Of a stretch of 64,000 nucleotides of DNA, positions 1 to 9,295 are shown piece by piece. Source of the DNA: Adhaeribacter radiodurans (GTDB lineage Bacteria; Bacteroidota; Bacteroidia; Cytophagales; Hymenobacteraceae). Location of the stretch: contig NZ_CP055153.1 in assembly GCF_014075995.1 (NCBI RefSeq), positions 1,116,001-1,180,000 on the forward strand, given 5' to 3'. Each line of letters begins with the position of its first letter. Position 1 is the first letter of the stretch. The notes beneath the pieces were generated by a model. That model saw nothing but the letters and a program-made list of their open reading frames with translations, was not told the origin of the DNA and did no database searches. Position numbers and translations under genes: made by a program.

Positions 1-2
1 AG

Positions 3-1667
3 GCTAGTGCTCTGGTTTTGAGTATCACCGATGCCGTACCTCAGAAAGGGATTGATGTGATAAATAAACTACTCCAAGTTTATAATAAAGAAGAAGTTGA
101 TGACAAAAACATAATTGCGTCCAGAACAATCAGTTTTATTGACGAACGTCTAAAATATTTAACCGCAGAGTTGTCTAATGTAGAAAAGGATGTGGAAAAA
201 TATAAACGACAAAATGATTTAACTAATGTAAGCTCGCAAGCGGAGCAGTACCTTGTAGAAGCTAGTGATTATAATAAGCAGGTGGCAGAATTAGCTATTG
301 AGCAAGATGTACTAGAATCTATAGAAAATTACCTGAATCAACAAAATGAGAAGTACCAATTAGTACCTAGCTCCTTAACTATTCAGGATCCTACTTTGGT
401 TGGATTGATTACACGGTTTAATGAGTTGCAAATAGAACGCGAGCAGTTAATACGTATTAATCGTTCGGACAATCCCCTTATTCAGAATATAAATAATCAG
501 TTAGCCAATTTGCGTGTAAATATTCTGGAAAATTTAAAGAACATTAAAAAATCCAAAGCTATAACACACCGCAATCTTCAATTAAAGTCCGGACAGTTTA
601 GTGCCAAAATCCAGCAAGTTCCTGTAGTTGAACGCCAATTAATAGAAATAACGCGGCAACAGGAGATAAAACAAGCCATTTATTTGTACCTGTTACAAAA
701 AAGAGAAGAATCTGCTTTATCGTTGGCAGCTACTGTTTCAAATGGCCGAATTGTAGATCCGCCAAAATTCTCAGGTCCAGTTTCTCCTAATGCAACTACT
801 ACTTACTTATATTATTTATTGTTAGGTCTAATTTTACCCTTTTTAGGAGTTTATATAAAAAATGTTTTAAATAATAAAGTACAAAAATTACAGGAAGTTC
901 AAGTATTAACTTCTGTGCCTATTCTTGGTGAAATTGCCCATAACAAAGGTGGTAATTCAATTGTGGTAAAAGAAAAAAGCAGAACTCCGATTGCAGAAAT
1001 GTTCAGGCTTATTCTTGCCAATTTGCAATTCTCTAATTTTGGTAAAGAAAGTAAAGTACTGCTGGTAACTTCTAGTATGAGCGGGGAAGGTAAAACTTTT
1101 TTTAGTATTAATTTAGGAATTAGTTTAGCTAGTACAGCTAAAAAGATTATAATTTTAAGTTTTGATTTACGTAAACCAAGTTTGTTCCCAAACTTAGGGC
1201 TTTCAGAAGGTAAAGGACTAAGTAACTATTTAATCTCTGATACTCTCCTTATTGATGATATAATACAACCTACAGTAATAATGCCGAACTTATTTGTAAT
1301 AGGTTCCGGAACAATCCCACCAAACCCGTATGAACTCATGTTAAGCTCGCGCATGGGACATTTGTTTCAGGTATTGAAAGCTAATTTCGATTACATTATT
1401 GTAGACACTCCTCCTGTTGGCCAGGTAGCAGATGCTTATAATCTTGCTCCTTTTATAGATTCTACTATTTATCTAATTCGCTATAATTATACTTTTAAAG
1501 AACAAATAAATATTATTAACGATATTTATTTAAATAAAAAGCTTAACCAACCTATGCTGGTGTTAAATGATGCTAAAGTTGGTGATACTTATGGTTATGG
1601 GTATGCCTATACTGAACAAAAACGGCAACATTCCTTTTTAAATAGAATTAGAAATATTTATTCATAG
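3..1667 (+). CDS. wzc: Wzc-type polysaccharide co-polymerase / tyrosine autokinase (5' truncated by window)
   Basis: This inner-membrane bacterial tyrosine kinase controls chain length and export of capsule or exopolysaccharide, normally working with an outer-membrane Wza channel that is not in this window. The frame is open to the window edge, so the N-terminus is missing; an internal TTG at 18 is not a credible start. Numbering from that TTG, a long coiled-coil periplasmic part is followed by one membrane segment (about residues 255-280). The kinase domain has Walker A SMSGEGKT (353-360), Walker A' SFDLRKP (381-387) and Walker B IIVDTPP (Asp about 463). The C-terminus has alternating tyrosines at 525, 527, 529 and 531, plus Tyr548, the typical autophosphorylation cluster. 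It heads the + strand polysaccharide block. Family assignment is firm; the polymer it serves is unknown. Confidence 0.93.
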   Translation, partial: ASALVLSITDAVPQKGIDVINKLLQVYNKEEVDDKNIIASRTISFIDERLKYLTAELSNVEKDVEKYKRQNDLTNVSSQAEQYLVEASDYNKQVAELAIEQDVLESIENYLNQQNEKYQLVPSSLTIQDPTLVGLITRFNELQIEREQLIRINRSDNPLIQNINNQLANLRVNILENLKNIKKSKAITHRNLQLKSGQFSAKIQQVPVVERQLIEITRQQEIKQAIYLYLLQKREESALSLAATVSNGRIVDPPKFSGPVSPNATTTYLYYLLLGLILPFLGVYIKNVLNNKVQKLQEVQVLTSVPILGEIAHNKGGNSIVVKEKSRTPIAEMFRLILANLQFSNFGKESKVLLVTSSMSGEGKTFFSINLGISLASTAKKIIILSFDLRKPSLFPNLGLSEGKGLSNYLISDTLLIDDIIQPTVIMPNLFVIGSGTIPPNPYELMLSSRMGHLFQVLKANFDYIIVDTPPVGQVADAYNLAPFIDSTIYLIRYNYTFKEQINIINDIYLNKKLNQPMLVLNDAKVGDTYGYGYAYTEQKRQHSFLNRIRNIYS

Positions 1668-1868
1668 TCTTCATTATTCCTTATTATATTTTAATCCTTA
1701 ATACTAATAAGAATCTCATGAAAATCTTGTTAAAGAAGGATTGCCATAAGATCAATAGAAACTAATTAGAATTAGCTTACGCAATTAATAATTTTAAAGC
1801 TAATTAAAAGTTGTTGTTTAAATTAAACATAATAGCATCTTTGATTTTGGTTTTTCTCTTATATAGAT

Positions 1869-3266
1869 GTGTTAAAATATATTAAAAGAAATCTATTCTT
1901 AAACTTTTCAAGCCCATCTGAGTGGCCTATTATGTTTCTAAATCAACTTCTTAGTTTACGTTCTGCATATTCGGTCCTTATTCTTAAAAAAGATTTATTA
2001 AGGCAATTGTACAGAGCTGCTGGTTTACAAGCTTTACAAATGGCCATTGGTGCAACAATTGGATTTTTAATTATTCGTAACCTTTCAAAGGAAGATTATG
2101 CTATTTTTAACCTACTCAATACGGGTAGTGCGACTTTAATAGTTTGGGCAGGATTTAGCGTAAGTTCCATTTTTATACCTTTTGCTAACCGTATTGGACT
2201 TTCACCAAGTCAGATAAGAACAACTACAGCTATATTTCGCAAGTTAAATTTGCCACTGTTATTAATTGCTGTTTTTGTTGCAATAGCTTTTTGGTTTATT
2301 TCGGCTTATAATAATAGATGGTTAAATGAAACTTTTGTTGTAGGAACCATATTGGCATTGCTAGTGGCAATATGCCAATACCATTTTGGATTTTTTGAAA
2401 GTGCTTTTAAAGTATCTGGTAATCCACTTTTTGCATTTAGGATTTCTCTAAAAGAAGGATTGATTCGGTTAATTCTTGTAATTATAATAATATCATTTGT
2501 AATACCAGTACTATCTTATTCCAGAAAAGCTCCCATTTTACTTATAGGTGCATTAGTTATAAGTACTTCTTGGGGCCTTTATTCCATAACTCAGCATTTT
2601 CGATCTTATGAGTTACACTCGCTCTCAATTACAAAGGAGCATCGACAGCAATTTTGGACTTTGTTAACGCCAATTCTTTTTCCCTATTACTTCTTTTATC
2701 TTTCTATATTCTTTCGTGGATCGCTAATTTACTTAATCAGTGGTACAGCCGTAATTGCTGAAGCGGCAGCTCTGGGGCGCTTAATGGCACTTTTTGCCAT
2801 GATGGATAAGGCTGTAGAATTAGTTGTTTTACCTAGGTTAGGAGCCATTACAGACAACCTACGATTTATTAGACGGCTTTTACTTAGCTTTATAGGTGTT
2901 TTAACAATATGCTCGGGTTTATTGCTTTCTGCTTGGGTTGTGCCTGATATGTGGTTATGGATTTTAGGGAAAAAATATTCCAATATTGGGAATGCTCTAC
3001 TTTGGGCCGTAGCCGCTTCAGGAGTTGAACGTCTTTCTGGGTTAGTTTTATCGGCTCAATTAGCCCGGGGAGAGACCAAAAATCAATGGTGGGTACCTTT
3101 AATTGCTACAGGCGTTTATTTTGGCTATGTGGCAATAATTGGATTGCAAACTGTAGAAAAAGCTACTATTGGTCTTTTTTTATCAGCACTTACTAATCTA
3201 TTGGCTCAAATTATCATTCTATACTTACGATTAAGTAGAACAAAATATATTGCTAACAGATATTAA
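1869..3266 (+). CDS. Wzx-like oligosaccharide flippase (MATE/MOP superfamily)
   Basis: The protein is an integral membrane protein of about 440-465 residues made almost wholly of hydrophobic helices separated by short basic loops, as in the polysaccharide-specific transport (Wzx/RfbX) family. That family flips undecaprenyl-diphosphate-linked repeat units across the inner membrane. No catalytic motifs are expected or seen. The GTG at 1869 is the longest start. An in-frame ATG at 1932 is a credible alternative, and the first TM helix lies well after both. It follows wzc by about 200 bases and precedes glycosyltransferases, which supports a Wzx role in a Wzx/Wzy pathway. The exact substrate cannot be read from the sequence. 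Confidence 0.8.
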   Translation: MLKYIKRNLFLNFSSPSEWPIMFLNQLLSLRSAYSVLILKKDLLRQLYRAAGLQALQMAIGATIGFLIIRNLSKEDYAIFNLLNTGSATLIVWAGFSVSSIFIPFANRIGLSPSQIRTTTAIFRKLNLPLLLIAVFVAIAFWFISAYNNRWLNETFVVGTILALLVAICQYHFGFFESAFKVSGNPLFAFRISLKEGLIRLILVIIIISFVIPVLSYSRKAPILLIGALVISTSWGLYSITQHFRSYELHSLSITKEHRQQFWTLLTPILFPYYFFYLSIFFRGSLIYLISGTAVIAEAAALGRLMALFAMMDKAVELVVLPRLGAITDNLRFIRRLLLSFIGVLTICSGLLLSAWVVPDMWLWILGKKYSNIGNALLWAVAASGVERLSGLVLSAQLARGETKNQWWVPLIATGVYFGYVAIIGLQTVEKATIGLFLSALTNLLAQIIILYLRLSRTKYIANRY

Positions 3267-3329
3267 GACTCAATAATATAAACAATTTTATTAAAGTTAA
3301 TTGAAACTAGATACGAGCAATATACTAGG

Positions 3330-4382
3330 ATGAAAACAGAAATTATAAATAACCAAATATTTTCACGGGAAGGTTTCCTTCTTACGGGACTTGAAAGTGA
3401 AGAGATTTCTTATTTGCAAGCAAATGCAGATCTAGTGGGGCCAAATCGTGAAATGAACAAACGATTACGCTCTAAAGCTACCTCAATGGAAAATTGGAAG
3501 CACACAATTTCCAAAACAGATTTTAATGCCATATCTATAACACAAATTGAAAATATTACTCTGCCTGAAAATTGTATTGAAGTATTTCGAAAAATATCTG
3601 TACCAAATATTGACATTGCTAAATTGATTTGGAAGTGGCATTATATTAATCAAGTATTTGATTTACCAAATGATAGCCGGGTACTTTGTATAGGAGCAAA
3701 TCCAGGGTTGGAGTGTTTAGTAGCTCAGAATTTGTTTCCAAATTGGCGTATTACGGGAGTAGACTTTTCATTATCAGATAAAATATTGTTTGGAAATTTA
3801 TTAGAAATGAACATTGCAGATATTGGCGAAGTTTTTTCACCTGATTCATTTGATCTATGCTTTTCAAACCATGTACTCGAACATTTAGGTCCAGTTCGAG
3901 AGCGTGTTTTAAAAAGTGTCTCTAAAGTGTTGTGCAAAGATGGTTACTTTGCAAGTGCGATGCCATGTGATGCTAATCCTAAAAACCCACCTATAAATAA
4001 TTTCTTAAAAATTATTGAAAATGGTAATCCTAAACAAATGCATTTAATGAACCCAGCCCATATGTGGAAAACTGATATTTTTGATATTTACGATGTCTTG
4101 TCCATAAATGGGTTTAAAGAAATTAAATTTTTCCACTTCAAAGGAAGCGGTGCAGATAACCATCGGGAAATCTATAAACAGGTACCTAAGGAATTAGTAA
4201 TGCAAGAAAATACTGTGAAACCATCTATTCCAAATAAGTTGATGAGTGTGTTTAATCATTTTAATAAGTTGCCTGACCTTTCAGATTTAGCATTGCGTTT
4301 ACATTATATTAGTTTACGAAGGAATTTTGAAGACCATAATTTAATACCCGAAATACTATTTTGTTGCCGTTCGGGGAAATAG
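3330..4382 (+). CDS. Class I SAM-dependent methyltransferase
   Basis: A Rossmann-fold methyltransferase domain occupies roughly residues 110-220. Motif I is VLCIGANPGLE, followed by an acidic end of strand 2 (GVDFS), and FDLCFSNHVLEHLGP is the motif IV/post-motif segment typical of the Methyltransf_11 group. The N-terminal 100 residues and C-terminal 100 residues have no motif I recognise. Its position between a flippase and glycosyltransferases suggests it methylates a sugar of the polymer or its precursor, but the acceptor is unknown. The motif I glycine pattern (GANPG) differs a little from the common GxGxG, but the SAM site looks intact. Confidence 0.75.
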   Translation: MKTEIINNQIFSREGFLLTGLESEEISYLQANADLVGPNREMNKRLRSKATSMENWKHTISKTDFNAISITQIENITLPENCIEVFRKISVPNIDIAKLIWKWHYINQVFDLPNDSRVLCIGANPGLECLVAQNLFPNWRITGVDFSLSDKILFGNLLEMNIADIGEVFSPDSFDLCFSNHVLEHLGPVRERVLKSVSKVLCKDGYFASAMPCDANPKNPPINNFLKIIENGNPKQMHLMNPAHMWKTDIFDIYDVLSINGFKEIKFFHFKGSGADNHREIYKQVPKELVMQENTVKPSIPNKLMSVFNHFNKLPDLSDLALRLHYISLRRNFEDHNLIPEILFCCRSGK

Positions 4383-4614
4383 AAATCGATTCTAAATAAA
4401 GGATATATTAAGGCATCTATTATAAAATATACCAAGCATTTATTGTCTACATACTTAATTGTTTTTAATTTTAAAAGCATTCATTAAAATATTTTGGCCT
4501 TGTAGTTAATGTTACTTTTAAATAACAAAATTTTTGATAATTTACATGGATTTGATATTTAATTATACATTAAATAACTTTCTTCATACAATTGAATTTA
4601 ATAGTTGATTGACA

Positions 4615-5499
4615 ATGAAAATGAATCAGTTAAAGATTACTTGTTCAATTCTGTGTTATAACTACGGACGATTTTTAGCACAAGCTATTGATAGCTGTTT
4701 AAATCAAACAATTGATTCTTCTCTTTATGAAGTGCTCATTATTGATGATGGGTCCACTGATGAAACACCAGAAGTTTGTGCCAGATATGGTGATTTAATC
4801 AGAGTTTCTCGGTCAGAAAATTTGGGTTTTGCTACTAGCCTTGCACGTGGTGTTAAAGAAGCTAGAGGTGAATACGTAGCCTACTTGGATGCAGATGATT
4901 GGTGGAAGCCTAATAAGCTTGAAAATTTATTGATGTTTATAAACCTTGGGGCATTGGTTGTAATGCATCCAATGATAGAAGTTAATGAAAAAGGTCAGTC
5001 GCTAGGTAGAGTTGGAGCTTGTGGTAACACAAGTTCAGTTTGTGTACACCGAGAGGCTGCACTTACCTTACTACCAGCCACATCTGAAATTTTTTGTAGA
5101 CCTTTGCTAGATTCCAAGAGAGGTATGATTATAAAGCAGACATTGGGTTATTATAGAATTCATGATAAAGCGATGACAGACCGTTCTCCACAAAGTAACC
5201 ACACTGAGTTCTTTGCAAACACAAGTTACGTTACTGCTGATCGACTATCACAATTAGCTGAATTACCTCCATTTTGGGCTAATTCGTCATCAGAAATTTC
5301 AAAATTGGCACTATGGTATCGCGCTGAGGGAGTTATTAAAGATTTTGAGAGAACTACAGAACTTCGACATAAAGATATTTATTTAAGTCAATGGATTAAA
5401 ATGATTGTTGCTATGATAAGGGGCGGCCGGTGGTTAACAATTCGGGAGTTAAGATTAACGTTGCGAGCACTAAAACATTACATTAATATAAAAAGTTAG
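4615..5499 (+). CDS. Glycosyltransferase family 2
   Basis: This is a GT-A fold cytoplasmic enzyme that transfers a sugar from a nucleotide donor to a growing lipid-linked oligosaccharide. The N-terminus reads ITCSILCYNYGRFLAQAID, followed by the UDP-binding LIIDDGSTDET. The metal-binding DxD is in AYLDADDWW, near residue 90. I place the start at the ATG at 4615, two codons after an in-frame TTG at 4609, because no sequence upstream resembles the family. The C-terminal 190 residues are less conserved and carry no membrane helix. It is separated from the next glycosyltransferase by only 33 bases, so the two are probably co-transcribed. Sugar specificity cannot be inferred. Confidence 0.85.
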   Translation: MKMNQLKITCSILCYNYGRFLAQAIDSCLNQTIDSSLYEVLIIDDGSTDETPEVCARYGDLIRVSRSENLGFATSLARGVKEARGEYVAYLDADDWWKPNKLENLLMFINLGALVVMHPMIEVNEKGQSLGRVGACGNTSSVCVHREAALTLLPATSEIFCRPLLDSKRGMIIKQTLGYYRIHDKAMTDRSPQSNHTEFFANTSYVTADRLSQLAELPPFWANSSSEISKLALWYRAEGVIKDFERTTELRHKDIYLSQWIKMIVAMIRGGRWLTIRELRLTLRALKHYINIKS

Positions 5500-5532
5500 T
5501 TATCATATATAAGCTAGTAAAAAGTAGTATAC

Positions 5533-6717
5533 ATGCGAATTGTTCAATCAACCTGGGTACGCTATCATCATTTTGATCTCGCTAGAGAATTGTACCTCAT
5601 GGGGCATCTTGAACGGATATTTACAAGTCTTCCTTGGTGGAAAGCTGAAAAGGAATCGAGAGAACAAAATATACCTCGAGAACGCATTTCTTGTAATTTC
5701 CTCGGTCAGGGAATAAGGCACGTCGGAAATAAATTACCGTTTTATAATGATAAAATTGACTCTAAGTTATCAGTTCTTCAAACTAAACTTTTCTCAAAAT
5801 GGGTGGCAAATATACTGCCACAATGTGATGCATATATTGGTATTTCGGGATCAGGATTACATGCAGGGAGAGTAGCAAAAAGCAGAGGTGCTGCATATAT
5901 AATGGATAGGGGCTCGTCTCATATTCGATATGCTAATGCTATTCTTCAGGAGGAATACCTTCGCTGGAAAATACTTAGGTTTCCCATCAACCCTTGGTTA
6001 ATAGAAAACGAAGAATCTGAAATAGAAGAAGCAAATCTTATTACTGTGCCGTCTCATTTTGTTGAAAAAACGTTTTTAGATCAAGGTGTTAACCCATTAA
6101 AGATGCGCGTAGTGCCTTATGGTATTTCTTTGGAAGAATTCTACCCAGTTGATAACCCACCAACTGATTGCTTTCGTCTGGTTTTTGTGGGGCAATTTTC
6201 ATTACGTAAAGGAGTGCCGTATTTGCTCGAAGCTTTTAGAGCATTTAAACACCCAAATAAACAATTAATAGTGGTAGGGAGTGTAGATGAAAAAATAAGT
6301 TCTCTCATTAAAGCCTTGGTTGATAATACGGTTCATTTCATTGGTATTGTTACTCGGGCAGAAGTAAAAAAGTATTTATCCACCGCACATGCCTTAGTAT
6401 TGCCAAGTATTGAAGAAGGTTTAGCCTTGGTGCAAGCACAGGCGATGGCTTGTGGTTGTCCTATAATTGCCACTCCAAATACAGGTTCTGAAACGCTATT
6501 CAAGCACGAGAGAGAGGGTTTAATTGTAGAAGCTCAAAACTCTAAAGCATTAACCGCAGCTTTCACCCGGCTTGCTGATGAGCCTAATTTAAGGAATAGA
6601 ATGAGTATTGCTTGTCTTGAACGAGCAAAAGAAATTGGGGGTTGGAAGGTGTATGCTGAAGAAATAGTAAAAGTTTGTAGAGAAGCAAACAAGGTTTCTT
6701 TAATGGAGTTAATTTAA
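5533..6717 (+). CDS. Glycosyltransferase family 4 (GT-B fold)
   Basis: A two-domain GT-B enzyme of 394 residues. The N-terminal acceptor domain contains a conserved-looking DRGSSH segment. The C-terminal donor domain starts near LVFVGQFSLRKGVPYLLEAF and includes HFIGIV and the segment LPSIEEGLALVQAQAMACG. In this last motif the second Glu of the usual EX7E signature is a Gln, a variation to keep in mind when judging activity, although the rest of the fold is complete. It is likely co-transcribed with the GT2 gene 33 bases upstream. It would add one sugar to the repeat unit in the cytoplasm; donor and acceptor are unknown. Confidence 0.86.
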   Translation: MRIVQSTWVRYHHFDLARELYLMGHLERIFTSLPWWKAEKESREQNIPRERISCNFLGQGIRHVGNKLPFYNDKIDSKLSVLQTKLFSKWVANILPQCDAYIGISGSGLHAGRVAKSRGAAYIMDRGSSHIRYANAILQEEYLRWKILRFPINPWLIENEESEIEEANLITVPSHFVEKTFLDQGVNPLKMRVVPYGISLEEFYPVDNPPTDCFRLVFVGQFSLRKGVPYLLEAFRAFKHPNKQLIVVGSVDEKISSLIKALVDNTVHFIGIVTRAEVKKYLSTAHALVLPSIEEGLALVQAQAMACGCPIIATPNTGSETLFKHEREGLIVEAQNSKALTAAFTRLADEPNLRNRMSIACLERAKEIGGWKVYAEEIVKVCREANKVSLMELI

Positions 6718-6963
6718 CTTAATATTCCGTAGGTATAGATCTAAATGTACTTTTTTAGAATTATTTATGTGATTTTCATTAATTATTATGTAGTACAATT
6801 TAGTTTGATTAAGCATCTAGGCAACATTTCGATTTGAAATAAAGCTACTATTATTTAGTAATTAGCCTAAAGGAAATAAATATTATTACCAATTTAAATG
6901 AAAACCTTTATAAATATTGGAACTCTCTTAAAAAGGGAAAATTTGAATACAGAAAGGCTAGTA

Positions 6964-8116
6964 ATGAAACGCATTATAGGAATAGATCAATTAAGATATA
7001 TTTTTGCCTTGTGGGTTTTTTTTACACATAATGGTGCCCCACCATTTTTTAATGGACATGCTAATATAGAATCATATAATTTTATTGATAAATTGTATGG
7101 TTGGTGTATTAATGGGCAAGACGCTGTTATTGGCTTTTTTATTATTTCAGGCCTTTGTATTCATTTCCCAAATATTGAACGCAAATCACTTGACTTAAGG
7201 TCATTTTATATTGCTCGACTATTGCGGCTTGTTCTTCCCCTTATAGCTTGTTTGGGATTAGCTAAGATTATAAATTATCAGAATAATTCTGGATTTATTT
7301 ATGCGGGTCCTTTTTGGACGCTTCTTTGTGAGGGTTTGTATTACATTGTTTATCCTGTGGTGTGGTGGTTAGCCAAAAAAAACCTACTTAAAAAGGTTAT
7401 TATTTTTATGAGCTCATTTTCTGTAATTCTTATCATTATTTGGACACCTGATAGAAGTATGTATTTTCATGAGATTGGTGGCGGTGGATTTTTATTTTGG
7501 AAAGCTGCCGTGTTAGCTTTTCCTTGCTGGTTATGCGGGTGTCTTATAGCTGAGAATGTTTCTACTTCCTCATCATTATACAAGGCTAAAGTAAACACAC
7601 AAAGTCTCTGGAAATGGCGCTTGGGAGCAATTTTTTTGTCTATGATTTCCTTTCCCTTATATAGACTTGGTCTTTATTTTAATTTAATTAATAAGCCACT
7701 TATAGGTTTAGTATTCAGTTCACAATTTACTATATTATTATTTGGCTTCTATTGTTTTCTTTGGATTGAGAAGGAAGTTATCCTAAACAACTTTGGTGCT
7801 GTTTCACCATCCCGAACATTGGAACGGTTTGGATTAGCATCTTATTCATTATATCTTATCCACAATATTGTTATTTGGTCTTTTAATCAAATCCCTTTAA
7901 TGTATTTCCCCGGACACCTAAATTTTTTGGATAGGACTATTAGTAGCCGTACATGCTGCAATGTTTGTTTTCTATAAAGTATTTGAGAAGCCCTCACATC
8001 GTATATCAAAATTTTGCGCCTATTCAGTTATGAAAAAGCAGAAAAAAATAGATGAGGATATTAATACAAATAAATTAAGTACACCAATTTTGGATAGTGT
8101 GCTCCTTAAACAGTAA
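6964..8116 (+). pseudogene. Acyltransferase family 3 (OafA/ExoZ-like), frameshifted near the 3' end
   Basis: Members of this family are membrane proteins with about ten helices that O-acetylate or O-succinylate surface glycans. The protein starts best at the ATG at 6964 (MKRIIGIDQLRYIFALWVFF), the normal family start; an upstream ATG at 6898 would add 22 unrelated residues. Conserved features are the early Arg-Tyr and His (LWVFFTHNG) and the SYSLYLIHN segment. The reading frame is lost in a run of six T at 7923-7928, giving a stop at 7977. Shifting by one base restores family-like sequence (WIGLLVAVHAAMFVFYKVFE) and a hydrophilic tail to the stop at 8114-8116. With five T the gene would be intact. 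It could be a true lesion, a phase-variable tract or a sequencing error. Confidence 0.82.
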
Positions 8117-8139
8117 AAAGGAATTTTTTTGTTGGGTCA

Positions 8140-9264
8140 ATGGAATCATTAAATAAGGTTATAATTTTTTATCCCCACATTGGTGAGTACGGCGGGATTG
8201 AACGAAATATTATTGCATTAGCTGAAGAAGCTTCTCGTATGAAAATATCTCCGGTTTTAATTTGCTACTATGATAATATCGGAATATCTCAATACCATAA
8301 CAATTTAGAAACCATTTTACTTGGTGATCATTGGAACCCATTTATTAAAGGTTTAAGATTGTATAATTGGTTTAATAAAAATCGAAAGTTAATAAAAGGG
8401 CTACCGCTTTTTTTTGGAGGTAAAGCTGGTTTCTATGCCACCATTGCACGAATGAAAGAATATGCTCTTCATTACACCGATCCACCAAGTTTACTTAGTA
8501 CAGATAAAAGTTATGCTTTTATTAAAAGTCGTTTTTTATTATATAGGTCACGGATTTCTGATTGGTTTACAAAAGAAGGTGTACGGCGGGCTCGGGTTTG
8601 CTTAACTATGACCCAGTGGAATGCCAACGAATTGGAGAGTATTTATAAATATCCTTTTAAGGTGGTTTACCAAGGGGGACTGCCCCCAGCAGGGGTAATT
8701 AATAGCCTACCACGTTGCTCCGGACCTGTTTTCCGAATATTTTCCATTTGCCGGATCAATTCCTCAAAAAACCTTAAATGGATTCTTGATGTAGTCCGTT
8801 ATTTTCAAACTTCAGATCCCTTTATAAATTTATATCAAAAATTGGAAGTTATAATTGCAGGTAAAGGTCCTGATACCGATAACCTAAAAAAGATAACCTC
8901 GGAAATGGAATTGGATAGCATTATTCAGTTTCCTGGTTTCTTGTCAGCAGACCAAGTGGAAGAGGAGTATCGGAATGCTGATTTATTTTTGGTACCTGGT
9001 CGGCAAGGGTTTGGTTTACCTGTTCTGGAAGCTCTTTATAGGCACGTACCTGTAGTTTTGAATAAAGAATCTCGTATTTCCGAAATTTTAATGTCAAATT
9101 CTTGGGTAGCCATATCGGAGAACAATAGTAATTCCTTTACAAGAGAAGTTGCACAACACGTTTTACGTATCCGGCAAAGTTATCCGGAGGAAACCCTGCT
9201 TAAGGATCTTCCTTCAGAGCAAGGGTGGGCTAACGAAATTGGAAAGCATTGTAATTGGTGGTAA
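8140..9264 (+). CDS. Glycosyltransferase family 4 (GT-B fold)
   Basis: A predicted cytoplasmic sugar transferase of 374 residues. The N-terminus has the glycine-rich loop HIGEYGGIERNI that GT4 enzymes use for acceptor binding. The donor-binding domain contains FSICRINSSKN, IIAGKGP, QFPGFLS and LVPGRQGFGLPVLEALYRHVPVVL. In the EX7E signature the first Glu is replaced by Gln (RQGFGLPVLEA), while the second is kept. It starts 23 bases after the restored end of the acyltransferase gene, and 31 bases separate it from the next gene, so the genes are probably one transcript. Substrate unknown. Confidence 0.85.
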   Translation: MESLNKVIIFYPHIGEYGGIERNIIALAEEASRMKISPVLICYYDNIGISQYHNNLETILLGDHWNPFIKGLRLYNWFNKNRKLIKGLPLFFGGKAGFYATIARMKEYALHYTDPPSLLSTDKSYAFIKSRFLLYRSRISDWFTKEGVRRARVCLTMTQWNANELESIYKYPFKVVYQGGLPPAGVINSLPRCSGPVFRIFSICRINSSKNLKWILDVVRYFQTSDPFINLYQKLEVIIAGKGPDTDNLKKITSEMELDSIIQFPGFLSADQVEEEYRNADLFLVPGRQGFGLPVLEALYRHVPVVLNKESRISEILMSNSWVAISENNSNSFTREVAQHVLRIRQSYPEETLLKDLPSEQGWANEIGKHCNWW

Positions 9265-9295
9265 AAATAAAAAGAGTAATTATTTATTAGTTTTT

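Noticed and set aside
2729-2983. An 84-codon - strand frame inside the flippase gene
   Set aside because: It is a shadow of a long hydrophobic gene on the other strand; many similar shadows exist in the window and were left out.
9149-9295. Upstream extension of the CgeB-like glycosyltransferase
   Set aside because: It overlaps the end of the previous glycosyltransferase in another frame, and the family-like sequence begins only at the ATG at 9296.
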